From assembly GCA_027484655.1 (NCBI GenBank), contig JAIXSM010000053.1, positions 1 through 64,000 on the forward strand: DNA of 64,000 nucleotides. Direction: 5' to 3'. Positions 18,617-27,107 of this stretch are shown here, piece after piece. The notes beneath the pieces were generated by a model. The model made no database searches and was not told the DNA's origin. It saw nothing but the letters and a program-made list of their open reading frames with translations. The position numbers were made by a program, and so were the translations under genes. Source of the stretch: Hyphomicrobiales bacterium. GTDB taxonomy: Bacteria > Pseudomonadota > Alphaproteobacteria > Rhizobiales > Beijerinckiaceae. Position 1 is the stretch's first letter; each line of letters starts with the position of its first letter.

Positions 18617-19651
18617 ATGCGGTTTGGCGTCTGGACTCCTCTGCCTCACACCACAGTTCCTGAACCGCGCATGGCGCGCGCTGTGGAGGCGCTGTCGTCG
18701 TGTGGCGTGGGTGGCGCCGAGGACGAGTCGTTTCGCATGGCGGCTGATTTTCTCCAGCGAGCCGAGCGATACGGGTTTGACATGACCCTGATTGCTGCGC
18801 GGCATCTCGGGCCCGACCTTGAGGCGTGGACGCTGGCGGCGGCGCTCGCGACCCAGACCCGCGCCATGGAGCTGATGGTCGCCGCCCATCCGGGGGTCAA
18901 CACGCCGCAGATGGTCGCCAAGATGGCAGCAAGTCTGGACCGTATCAGCGGCGGGCGATGCGCCGTGAATATTGTCAACGGCTGGAATCAGGAGGAATTT
19001 GAAACTTTCGGCAATGGCGCGTGGCAGACCTCTGAAGCCGAGCGTTACGCCCGCATGGACGAATACGTGCAGGTGATGCGCGGGCTCTGGACGCAGGATC
19101 CCTTCACCTTCAACGGCGCCTACTATCGCGTCCGGGATAGCAGGCTTCCTCTGAAAACCCGAAGGTCTGAGCTTCCCCTTTATGCGGCGAGCCGATCGCC
19201 AGAGGGCAAACGCACAATCGCGCGCTTCTGCGACCACTGGTTCGTTCCTGACTGTCGGGATTTCCGACGCTACGATGAAACGGTCGCCCTCGTTACTGAG
19301 GAGATAGCCCGCATGAACGATCTGGCGCACGGGTTCGGACGCTCGATTGGATACGGCATGAGCGCGCATGTCGTTTGCGCTGCATCTGTCGAAGAGGCGT
19401 GGCGGAAAGCGGAGGCGCTGGAAGCCCACGGCCGCGCCGCGCGATACAATCGCAGCTCAATCTCTGGTCTTGCGGCGGGGCTTGTGGGGACGGCCGAACT
19501 CATAGCGGAGCGCATCGCGCGGTACGAAAGCCTCGGCCTTGGCCTGTTGCTGCTCCAGTTCCACCCCATGGAAGAGGGGCTTGATCGCTTCGCGGAGGAG
19601 GTCGCCCCGTTGCTGGGCGGCGCCCAATCTCGATTTGGCGCGGCGCATTGA
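18617..19651 (+). CDS. LLM-class flavin-dependent monooxygenase (SfnG/SsuD-like)
   Basis: The protein has 344 residues with the luciferase-like TIM-barrel pattern: an N-terminal MRFGVWTPLP strand, ISGGRCAVNIVNGWNQEEFE, then ERYARMDEYVQVMRGLWTQD and FTFNGAYYRV. The NIV(S/N)GW, ERY and FTFNG strings match dimethylsulfone and alkanesulfonate monooxygenases, which use FMNH2 from a separate reductase. No flavin reductase gene is nearby. The gene follows two SDRs by 3 bases. The substrate may be a sulfur compound or another small organic molecule; the sequence cannot settle this. Confidence 0.82.
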   Translation: MRFGVWTPLPHTTVPEPRMARAVEALSSCGVGGAEDESFRMAADFLQRAERYGFDMTLIAARHLGPDLEAWTLAAALATQTRAMELMVAAHPGVNTPQMVAKMAASLDRISGGRCAVNIVNGWNQEEFETFGNGAWQTSEAERYARMDEYVQVMRGLWTQDPFTFNGAYYRVRDSRLPLKTRRSELPLYAASRSPEGKRTIARFCDHWFVPDCRDFRRYDETVALVTEEIARMNDLAHGFGRSIGYGMSAHVVCAASVEEAWRKAEALEAHGRAARYNRSSISGLAAGLVGTAELIAERIARYESLGLGLLLLQFHPMEEGLDRFAEEVAPLLGGAQSRFGAAH

Positions 19652-19831
19652 CCCGCCTCAGCGCGAAGGCGAGTTCGGATACAGGTATCCTTGCGGAGAG
19701 AACGTTCGCGGCTTGCACCCGCGCGCGCGATCAGGGATGAATTGAGCTTGGATCCGTCCCACGCACAACGGGGGAAGCAGCGCCCGGGCGAATGGCGGAC
19801 GTGATCTTGGGTTGGAACACAGGGGGGGAGA

Positions 19832-20812
19832 ATGTTCACAAGACGTTTTTGCTGGCTTGTTGCGGCGTGCGTCGTCGCCGTCACGCAAGGTGTTTGGTCG
19901 GAGCGCGCATCTGCGCAGGCGTGGCCGCAACGGCCGGTTATCCTCGTTCTGCCCTTTGGGCCAGCGTCCGGCGCCGACATTGCCGCACGTCTCCTGTCCG
20001 AGCGTCTCAGGGAGTACTGGGGCCAGCCGGTGGTTGTGGAAGGGCGGCCGGGCGGCGACGGGTTGATCTCTGTGCGCGGCGTCGTCAATGCGAAGGACGA
20101 CCATGTGCTGTTTTTCGGGCCGACAAGCGCCTATGTCGTCCATCCTTACGTTCATGAAAACCTCAACTACGATCCCGAGCGTGACCTGCAACCCATCGCA
20201 GGCGTCGCCAAGGTGCAGGTGGCCATCGCGGTGACGCGAAGCCTGGGGATCAACACTCTTAAGGATTTCGTGGCCCACGCCCGCGCCCATCCGGGCAAGA
20301 TCAGCTACGGCGTCGCGCCCGGATTTTCCGAGTTCGTGTTCAACGGTTTCATCCGCGCGAACAACCTGGACATCGTCAAGGTGCCCTATCGCGACATCAC
20401 CCAGTCGCCGCCAGATCTCGGCCTCGGCCGAATCCAGGTCGGCATGATGTCCTACGCCGCCATGCGCGCGCAGGAGCAGGTGGGCGACATCAAGGTGCTG
20501 GCCATCAATGACACGAAGCGGTCGGAGACGGCCCCGGACATCCCCTCTGTGGTTGAGGCCGGCTTCCCGGGGCTCGTCGCCAGCCCCATCCTCGGGTTCA
20601 TGGGACATCGCGATATGTCGCTGGAAGTCCGCAGGAAGGCCGCGGCTGGCGTACTCGAGGCGTTGAAGGATCCCGCCATTGTGGCTGGGCTTGCGCGCAG
20701 CGGACAGCCAGCCGCGCCCATGGGCGTCGAGGAGTTCGCCGCGGGCGTGCGCGAGCAGCATCAGCAAGTGGCGCGCATCGCCGAGCTGTTGAAAATCGAG
20801 CGTAAAAAGTAA
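19832..20812 (+). CDS. Tripartite tricarboxylate transporter (TctC/Bug) substrate-binding protein, short subtype
   Basis: The protein has 326 residues. A signal peptide ends near ERASAQ (about residue 29), then WPQRPVILVLPFGPASGADIAARLL and GQPVVVEGRPGGDGLI, the classic Bug pattern. C-terminal half: PDIPSVVEAGFPG and FMGHRD. A GGGGGGAG stretch precedes the ATG. It sits 180 bases after the LLM gene and before a GC hairpin that may end the 16082-20812 transcript. It carries no adjacent TctA/TctB. Confidence 0.87.
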   Translation: MFTRRFCWLVAACVVAVTQGVWSERASAQAWPQRPVILVLPFGPASGADIAARLLSERLREYWGQPVVVEGRPGGDGLISVRGVVNAKDDHVLFFGPTSAYVVHPYVHENLNYDPERDLQPIAGVAKVQVAIAVTRSLGINTLKDFVAHARAHPGKISYGVAPGFSEFVFNGFIRANNLDIVKVPYRDITQSPPDLGLGRIQVGMMSYAAMRAQEQVGDIKVLAINDTKRSETAPDIPSVVEAGFPGLVASPILGFMGHRDMSLEVRRKAAAGVLEALKDPAIVAGLARSGQPAAPMGVEEFAAGVREQHQQVARIAELLKIERKK

Positions 20813-21136
20813 ACCGACGACACCCGCGCGGACGGCATCGTTCGCGCGGGAGAATCGCCAGGCCCTGGGGGAGCCGCAAGCTTCGTTCGCTCAAGCCACA
20901 GTATTGCACCCAGATGCCGAGCCCCGCATGGGCCGCGGCATTCCGGACCATCATGCTATTTGACAAGAAACCGCTGGTTGCTGCGGGGGCGCAGCCCCGT
21001 GTCGCGCGCCCGTCGTCGTAGTAATCCTACCGTAATTTCTCGCAATTGAAGGTGCGCCCGATCCCGTTAATTTGGCGACGGTTCGCCTTGCTGTGACGAT
21101 GTCGCGCGGCTGGCGTTTCCCCGGGGCTGAGGGGCG
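20813..21136. other. Intergenic region between the TTT operon and the ABC importer
   Basis: These 324 bases contain the hairpin at 20823 and then the likely promoter zone of the ABC transporter operon, with an AT-richer stretch around 21016-21050. No gene is supported. Confidence 0.45.
20823..20850 (+). terminator. GC-rich hairpin after the TTT binding-protein gene
   Basis: CCCGCGCG and CGCGCGGG form a perfect eight-base stem around a 12-base loop, 10 bases after the stop codon. No T-run follows, so it may be a Rho-assisted end or an mRNA-stabilising structure. Confidence 0.45.
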
Positions 21137-22699
21137 ATGGATCAGGCGGTCGGTTCGGCGGGGTCAACGCCCCTGGTCGCCATGCACGCGATCGTGAAGA
21201 CGTTTGGCGACCTTGTCGCCAACGATTGTGTCGACCTCGACATCCGCGAGGGCGAGACGCATGCGCTTCTGGGTGAAAATGGAGCCGGCAAGTCAACCCT
21301 TGTGAAGATTCTCTACGGGCTGCTGCAGCCGACCTCCGGGCGAATCCTGTGGCGCGGCGCCCCGGTGTCGCTGCCAGACCCGAAGGCTGCGCGCCGGCTC
21401 GGCATCGGTATGGTGTTTCAGCACTTTTCGTTGTTCGACGCGATGACGGTGGCGGAGAACATCGCGCTTGCGCTGGATGACGCCCGCGCTGTGAACGATG
21501 TGGCGGATCGGGTTGTCGAGGTGTCGCGCTCGTACGGTCTGCCGCTGGAGCCGGGTCGGGAGGTCTGGACCCTCTCCGTAGGCGAGCGGCAGCGCATTGA
21601 GATCGTGCGGTGCCTCATGCAGAATCCGCGACTTCTCGTTCTGGACGAGCCCACCTCCGTGCTGACGCCGCAAGAAACAGGCGTGCTGTTCGAGACGCTG
21701 GGTCGCATCCGCGCCGAGGGCCGCTCGATTCTCTACATCTCCCACAAGCTTGAGGAGGTCCGGACCCTTTGCGAGCGCGCCACGATCCTGCGCCATGGCA
21801 AAGTGATTGCGGCATGCGATCCGCGGACGCAGACGGCGGCTGCGCTCGCCCGCATGATGGTGGGAGCTGACGTGGGCGCTGCGCGCAAGGCCGCTGGCGC
21901 GCTGGACGGCCCCGTGCGGCTCGCCGTTCGCGGCCTGTCCCTGCCGGCGCCGGACGATCACGGCGTCGCTTTGCGCGAGGTGCGGTTAGAGGTCCGGGCA
22001 GGGGAGATCCTTGGCGTCGCCGGCGTGGCGGGCAACGGGCAGGGGGAACTGTTCAACGCCTTGTCTGGCGAGACGCCGGCGCCGGACGCGGCGGCGGTCG
22101 TTATGGATGGCGTCGAGGTTGGCCGGGCGGGACCGAACGCGCGTCGCGCTCTGGGCGGCGCATTCGTTCCAGAGGAACGGCTAGGTCACGGGACGGCGCC
22201 CGGCATGACGCTGACCGACAACGCGATCCTGACGGGTCACGCGACCCATGGGCTTGTGCGCCGGGGATTTATTGACCGGGCGGCCGCGCAGGCGTTTGTC
22301 GATCGGATTGTAGCGGCGTTCGACGTCCGGAAGGGCGCACGGGATCCTGCGGCGCGCACGCTGTCCGGCGGCAACCTGCAAAAGTTCGTGGTCGGGCGCG
22401 AAATGCTCGGCGATCCCGGTGTTCTGGTGGTGGCCCAGCCCACCTGGGGCGTTGACGCCGGGGCCGCCCAGATTATCCGCCAGGCGCTCGTGGACCGGGC
22501 GCTTGCCGGCGGCGCGGTCGTCGTCATCAGTCAGGATTTAGACGAGTTGTTCGAGATCGCCGACCGCATCTGCGTGATGTTCAACGGCGCACTGTCTGCG
22601 CCGGCGCCCGCCGACGGGTTGAGCCGTGAGGCCGTCGGTTTGCTGATGGGCGGACATGGGGAGTCAAACGCCAGGGAGACGCAGCCATGCGCCTCGTGA
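21137..22699 (+). CDS. ABC importer ATPase with two nucleotide-binding domains (nucleoside/sugar type)
   Basis: The protein has 520 residues made of two fused ATPase domains. The first has G46ENGAGKST, LSVGE (146-150) and LLVLDEPTS (170-171 Walker B). The second has a degenerate Walker A (GVAGNGQGE), a normal LSGGNLQK signature and VVAQPTWGVDAGA. This lopsided pattern is normal for the sugar/nucleoside family that includes NupO and RbsA. With the two permeases and the BMP-type binding protein downstream it forms a full importer of the PnrA/NupNOPQ type. The likely cargo is a nucleoside, a purine or pyrimidine, or a related heterocycle. Confidence 0.9.
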   Translation: MDQAVGSAGSTPLVAMHAIVKTFGDLVANDCVDLDIREGETHALLGENGAGKSTLVKILYGLLQPTSGRILWRGAPVSLPDPKAARRLGIGMVFQHFSLFDAMTVAENIALALDDARAVNDVADRVVEVSRSYGLPLEPGREVWTLSVGERQRIEIVRCLMQNPRLLVLDEPTSVLTPQETGVLFETLGRIRAEGRSILYISHKLEEVRTLCERATILRHGKVIAACDPRTQTAAALARMMVGADVGAARKAAGALDGPVRLAVRGLSLPAPDDHGVALREVRLEVRAGEILGVAGVAGNGQGELFNALSGETPAPDAAAVVMDGVEVGRAGPNARRALGGAFVPEERLGHGTAPGMTLTDNAILTGHATHGLVRRGFIDRAAAQAFVDRIVAAFDVRKGARDPAARTLSGGNLQKFVVGREMLGDPGVLVVAQPTWGVDAGAAQIIRQALVDRALAGGAVVVISQDLDELFEIADRICVMFNGALSAPAPADGLSREAVGLLMGGHGESNARETQPCAS

Positions 22700-23772
22700 T
22701 CGCACGTCGGCAAGATGTTCCCGGCTGGCTGAAGCTCGTATCGCCTCTATACGCTATTGCGCTGACGCTTTTATCCGGGGCGGCGATGTTCGCCGCGCTT
22801 GGCGTGTCGCCAACGACGGGGCTTTACACGTACTTCGTGTCGCCGCTCACAGACGCATGGGCGCTGCAGGAGGTCGCCGTGAAGGCGACGCCTCTGGTGC
22901 TGATCGCTGTGGGGCTTTCGCTTTGTTATCTCTCTGATAACTGGAACATCGGCGCCGAAGGGCAGCTGGTGATCGGCGCGGTTTTCGGAGCCGCGGTGGC
23001 GGTCGCCACCCATGGCGCCCCAAATGGCCCGTGGGTGCTGCCCGCCATGATCGTCGCCGGCATGGTCGGCGGGGCGCTGTTCGCCATGATCCCGGCGATC
23101 CTGAAAACCCGCTTCCAGGCGAATGAAATCCTTACAAGCCTGATGCTGGTTTATGTCGCCGAGCTTTTGCTCGACTGGCTGGTGCGCGGTCCGTGGCGCG
23201 ACCCTCATGGGTTCAATTTTCCCCAGACCGTGATGTTCGAGCCCGAGGCGCAGATGACCCGGCTCATGGACGTGGGACGCCTCAACATCAGCGCGCCTCT
23301 GGCGTTGCTTGTTGTCGCGGTCGCCGCCATCCTGCTCGCGCGCACGCTCAAGGGCTTTGAGATCCGGGTTGTCGGCGAGGCGCCGCGCGCTGCGCGTTTC
23401 GCTGGCTGGGATCCGCGGACGCTGACGTGGACGGTGTTCGCGATATCGGGCGCGCTGGCGGGATTGGCGGGCGTTGTCGAGGCGTCTGGGACGCTCGGGC
23501 AACTGCAACCCAACATCTCCCCCGGATACGGCTTCACAGCGATTATCGTCGCGTTTCTGGGGCGCCTGAATCCTATCGGCTGTCTTGCGGCGGCCATATT
23601 CCTCGCGGTGACGTTCATCGGCGGCGAGAACGCCCAGATTGCGTTGCGCTTGCCGCTTGATGTGACACGGGTATTCCAGGGGATGCTGTTGTTTTACATC
23701 CTCGCCTGCGACGCCGTGATCGCGTTCCGTTTCACGATTGTGCGCGGCGACGCCTCGGGAGCTACGGCATGA
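22687..23772 (+). CDS. ABC importer permease (nucleoside type), first subunit
   Basis: The protein has 361 residues with about ten hydrophobic segments. It contains LSDNWNIGAEGQLVIGA and FQANEILTSLMLVYVAELLLDW, strings typical of the NupP/YufP-like permeases, and GYGFTAIIVAFLGRLNPIG near the C-terminus. It overlaps the ATPase gene by 13 bases, and the second permease gene overlaps it by 4, so the operon is tightly coupled. It lies in the inner membrane and pairs with the next gene product. Confidence 0.88.
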   Translation: MRLVIARRQDVPGWLKLVSPLYAIALTLLSGAAMFAALGVSPTTGLYTYFVSPLTDAWALQEVAVKATPLVLIAVGLSLCYLSDNWNIGAEGQLVIGAVFGAAVAVATHGAPNGPWVLPAMIVAGMVGGALFAMIPAILKTRFQANEILTSLMLVYVAELLLDWLVRGPWRDPHGFNFPQTVMFEPEAQMTRLMDVGRLNISAPLALLVVAVAAILLARTLKGFEIRVVGEAPRAARFAGWDPRTLTWTVFAISGALAGLAGVVEASGTLGQLQPNISPGYGFTAIIVAFLGRLNPIGCLAAAIFLAVTFIGGENAQIALRLPLDVTRVFQGMLLFYILACDAVIAFRFTIVRGDASGATA

Positions 23773-24686
23773 CGCTGCTTGAGGCGATTCTCCTGACGGT
23801 GATTACGGCCTCGACGCCGCTTGTCATTGCGGCCATCGGGGAGCTTGTGGTCGAGCGCGCGGGCGTGGTGAACCTTGGCGTGGAAGGCATGATGATCATG
23901 GGCGCTGCGTGCGGTTTCGCCGCTGCGATCATGACTGGAAGCACCTTCATCGGAGTGCTTGCCGGTGTTGGCGCCGGCGTCGCCATGTCGTTGATCTTCG
24001 CGCTTCTGGCGCTTGGGCTTGCAGCGAACCAGATCGCCTCCGGGCTGGCGTTGACTATTTTTGGTCTCGGCCTGTCCGGGCTGGTCGGCGCGTCATTCAT
24101 TGGCGCCAAGCGTGAGGCGATGCCGAAGCTCGACGTACCGGTTCTGACCGACCTGCCTTTCGTGGGCCCGGTTGTGTTCGGGCAGGATCCATTCGTCTAT
24201 ATCTCTGTGCTGCTGGTTGTTTCGGTCTGGTGGTTCCTCACTCGCACGCGGGCTGGTCTGGTTTTGCGCGCGTGCGGCGAGAACCATACGTCCGCTCATG
24301 CGCTCGGATATCGGGTGCTTCGCATCCGGCTGTTCGCCGTGATGTTTGGCGGCGGCTGCGCGGGGCTTGCGGGCGCCTACCTGTCTCTGGCTTACACGCC
24401 GTTCTGGTCGCCAGGCATGACCGCCGGACGCGGCTGGATCGCGTTGGCGATTGTCGTCTTCGCGTCGTGGTTGCCGTGGCGGCTTCTGATGGGCGCATAT
24501 CTTTTTGGCGGGATCACCATTTTGCAACTGCATGCGCAGGGCATGGGGGTTCGTATTCCCTCCCAACTGCTTTCCGCGCTGCCCTACCTTGTCACCATCG
24601 TGGCGCTTGTTGTGATTTCGCGGCGGCGCAGCGGTTGGAATGCAGCTCCGGGCGCGCTGGGGAAACCGTTCTCGCGGGACTACTGA
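23769..24686 (+). CDS. ABC importer permease (nucleoside type), second subunit
   Basis: The protein has 305 residues, with about eight to nine membrane segments. It contains ERAGVVNLGVEGMMIMGA, the hallmark of the NupQ/YufQ-like partner permease, and ALGLAANQIASGLALTIFG. The ATG overlaps the stop of the first permease (ATGA). The cargo is presumably the same as for the BMP protein encoded next. Confidence 0.88.
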   Translation: MTLLEAILLTVITASTPLVIAAIGELVVERAGVVNLGVEGMMIMGAACGFAAAIMTGSTFIGVLAGVGAGVAMSLIFALLALGLAANQIASGLALTIFGLGLSGLVGASFIGAKREAMPKLDVPVLTDLPFVGPVVFGQDPFVYISVLLVVSVWWFLTRTRAGLVLRACGENHTSAHALGYRVLRIRLFAVMFGGGCAGLAGAYLSLAYTPFWSPGMTAGRGWIALAIVVFASWLPWRLLMGAYLFGGITILQLHAQGMGVRIPSQLLSALPYLVTIVALVVISRRRSGWNAAPGALGKPFSRDY

Positions 24687-24794
24687 GGCTCTGGATTGGC
24701 GCCGGTCTTGCGTGTTGAATCTGGCCTCTGGGCCTAATGAGTGGTCGGGGTACACCCGTAATTGTGCCTACCTATGTAAGGAAGGGAGACGTGC

Positions 24795-25877
24795 ATGTCG
24801 TTCAATCGTCGTGATCTCATCAAAGGCGCCGGCGTCGCAGCCGGCGCTGCTGCGCTTGGTACATCCGCGGTCGCTCAGGCGGCTCCGTTGCAAGTCGGTT
24901 TTATTTATGTCGGCCCGGTCGGAGACTTTGGCTGGTCCACTATGCATGACATCGGCCGTAAGCGGCTTGAGGAAGTCATGGGCGCGCAGGTCAAGACGAC
25001 GCCTGTCGAATCCGTCGCCGCAAACGACATGGAGCGCGTCGCCACGCAGCTCGCCCGTCAGGGTCACCGGTTGATCTTCACCACGTCGTTCTCATTCTTC
25101 CAGGCGACGATGCGCGTGGCGCCGACGCTGCCGCAAACCTTCTTTGAGAGCGCGACCGGCACTGCGACCGCGCCGAACGTGTCTCTGTATAACGCCCGGT
25201 TCTATGAGGGGCGCTATGTGCAGGGCGTTATCGCGGCCCGCAAGTCAAAGTCGAAGACCATCGGGTACATCGCCTCCTTCCCGGTTCCCGAAGTCATGCA
25301 CGCCATCAACACCGTGATGCGCGGCGCGTGGTCTGTGGATCCCTCCATGAAGATCAGGGTCGTGTGGGTCAACGCCTGGTTCAATCCCGGCCGTGAGGCT
25401 GATGCGGCGCGTGCGCTCATCGATCAGGGTTGCGATGTGATCTGCCAGCACACCGACAGCCCGGCGCCTCTGCAGCTCGCCAACGAGCGCGGCGTGTTTG
25501 GCTTCGGGCAGGCGTCCGATATGACGAAGTTTGCGCCGCGCGCGCACCTCACGTCGTCGGTCAACAACTGGGGCGACTACTACGTCGAGCGCGCCCGGGC
25601 GGTCATCAACGGCACATGGAAGCCCGGCGACGTGTGGGGCGGACTGGGGTCTGGCTTGTTCAGGCTCGCGCCGTTCACCAACATGACGCCGGAAGAGGCG
25701 TCCGAGGCCCAGAAAATCGCCGAAGCTCTGGGTTCCGGCAAGCTCAACCCCTTCGACGGCCCCATCGTTCGTGCCGACGGGACTGAGGTCATCGGCGCTG
25801 GCGGCCGGCTGACGGACGATCAGATCCGCTCGATGAACTACTTCTATCGTGGTGTGGACGTCGCCGTGCCGGGTTGA
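24795..25877 (+). CDS. BMP-family ABC substrate-binding protein (PnrA-like), Tat signal
   Basis: The protein has 360 residues and a twin-arginine signal (NRRDLIKGAGVAAGAAALG), so it may be exported already folded. The mature domain has VGFIYVGPVGDFGWSTMHD, FTTSFSFFQATMRVAP and CDVICQHTDSPAP, the layout of PnrA/Med basic membrane proteins that bind nucleosides or related heterocycles. A ribosome site (GGAAGGGAG) precedes the ATG. It follows the permease genes by 108 bases and ends just before a strong hairpin, closing the ABC operon. Confidence 0.88.
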   Translation: MSFNRRDLIKGAGVAAGAAALGTSAVAQAAPLQVGFIYVGPVGDFGWSTMHDIGRKRLEEVMGAQVKTTPVESVAANDMERVATQLARQGHRLIFTTSFSFFQATMRVAPTLPQTFFESATGTATAPNVSLYNARFYEGRYVQGVIAARKSKSKTIGYIASFPVPEVMHAINTVMRGAWSVDPSMKIRVVWVNAWFNPGREADAARALIDQGCDVICQHTDSPAPLQLANERGVFGFGQASDMTKFAPRAHLTSSVNNWGDYYVERARAVINGTWKPGDVWGGLGSGLFRLAPFTNMTPEEASEAQKIAEALGSGKLNPFDGPIVRADGTEVIGAGGRLTDDQIRSMNYFYRGVDVAVPG

Positions 25878-25885
25878 CGACCAGT

Positions 25886-25907
25886 TCCGGGCGCCAAGGC
25901 GCCCGGA
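25886..25907 (+). terminator. Strong hairpin ending the ABC importer operon
   Basis: TCCGGGCGCC and GGCGCCCGGA form a perfect ten-base stem with an AA centre, 8 bases after the BMP stop codon. It lacks a clear T-run, but position and stability fit transcript termination. Confidence 0.55.
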
Positions 25908-26316
25908 CGCACTCTCGTCGCGGGGGCGTGAAGCGCCCGCGACGTCGCCAGCGCGAACAGCCTGTTCGCCGCTCATATGCGGCGGTTGTCCCGGTCGCCT
26001 TTTGTGAGCTTTTCGGCGGCGTCGGTGTTTGCCGCGGTGCGCCGATTCGAGAACGGACTCTGTTGAGCCGGCAGGCTCGCCGCCCCGCCGAGCGCCGCAT
26101 CCGTTAAATCACCCTCAGCTGCCCGCCCGCCGGTGCACCTCGCCATTGCGCCCGCGCTTCCCCGCCGCGCGCCCTCACGCTTGGCGCCTTTGCTTCGGCC
26201 CTTCCATAAATGGTTGTGGTTCCCGCGCAGGGGCCTTCGCCCTGTTCGGGCGCACGCGGGCGTCTCCCGTGCATTTTCGAATCCTCCGCCAGCCCACCAA
26301 ACGGGGATTGCTGATC

Positions 26317-26336
26317 GCAGATTGTTGACAATCTGC
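26317..26336 (+). promoter_or_regulatory. Perfect palindrome, probable operator of the adjacent GntR/FCD regulator
   Basis: Two nine-base arms, GCAGATTGT and ACAATCTGC, are separated by TG. The core ATTGTTGACAAT matches the TTGT-N2-ACAA type of site used by many FCD-subfamily GntR regulators. It lies 53 bases upstream of the GTG start of the regulator gene, which suggests autoregulation and control of the downstream MmgE/TctCBA genes. Confidence 0.6.
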
Positions 26337-26389
26337 AATCACGGTGAAATGACTGCGCCCATAAGTTCCGTCCGGAAGGGAGGGGGCGC

Positions 26390-27073
26390 GTGGATCAGTT
26401 GTCTGTGCTTCGCACGAGCACGCTTCAAAGCGTGCTTGAGAAGGAGCTGGAGAAGGCGGTTGTGAGCGGCCAGATCGCGCCGGGCGCCCGCGTCAACGAG
26501 AACGCGCTCGCAGGCCAGTTTGGCGTCAGCCGTGGGCCTGTGCGCGAGGCCCTGCGCGCGCTCGAGGCGGCGGGCCTTGTGTACTCGATTCCCAACCGCG
26601 GGTTCTTTGTGCGGCGGCTGGATCTCATGGAAGCCGCGCACATTTACGACGTGCGCGCCGCCCTGTTCGGACTGGCTGGCGAAACCCTCGCGCGCAATGC
26701 CTCCGACGCGGTGCTGAGCGAACTCGACCGCCATCTCGCCGCCATGGACGAGGCGGCGCGTGCGCGCGATTTCGACGCCTATTATCCGCTCAACCTCTCG
26801 TTCCATCGCTACATCATCGAGGCGACGGGTAATCCGGTTCTCGCGAACCATTATCTCGATCTTGTGAAGCAGATGCATCTCTTTCGCGCGCGCTCGCTGG
26901 GGCCGGGAGGCGGGCTCTCCGTCTCGAACGCAGAGCATCGGGAGATGGTGGAGGCTGTCGCGCGGCGAGATCCCGCGGCCGCGCGGGAGGCTTTTGCCCA
27001 TCACGTGATCCGCGCCAAACGGCGCCTCCTCGCCGCTGAGGAGAAAGAGAAGTCACTGCCCCGCGTGGACTAG
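26390..27073 (+). CDS. GntR-family transcriptional regulator, FCD subfamily
   Basis: The protein has 227 residues and a GTG start after AAGGGAGGG. The N-terminal winged helix (about 1-75) shows GARVNENALAGQFGVSRGPVREALRALEAAGLV, the GntR recognition signature. The C-terminal FCD domain (about 85-210) is all-helical, with DAYYPLNLSFHRYIIEATGN supplying the usual Asp/His metal and ligand residues. FCD regulators usually sense organic acids and repress the adjacent catabolic genes. It is the only transcription factor in the window and lies 35 bases ahead of the MmgE/PrpD gene, so it probably controls 26390-34647. Confidence 0.9.
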   Translation: MDQLSVLRTSTLQSVLEKELEKAVVSGQIAPGARVNENALAGQFGVSRGPVREALRALEAAGLVYSIPNRGFFVRRLDLMEAAHIYDVRAALFGLAGETLARNASDAVLSELDRHLAAMDEAARARDFDAYYPLNLSFHRYIIEATGNPVLANHYLDLVKQMHLFRARSLGPGGGLSVSNAEHREMVEAVARRDPAAAREAFAHHVIRAKRRLLAAEEKEKSLPRVD

Positions 27074-27107
27074 CGCGGGCTTTATGAGAAAAGGAAGGCA
27101 AGCATTC

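Larger units (their letters stand above)
25878..26389. other. Intergenic region: terminator of the ABC operon and promoter of the GntR operon
   Basis: These 512 bases hold a strong hairpin near the start, a GC-rich stretch with no convincing gene, and at the end a palindromic operator and the ribosome site of the GntR gene. No reading frame in it resembles a known protein. Confidence 0.6.
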
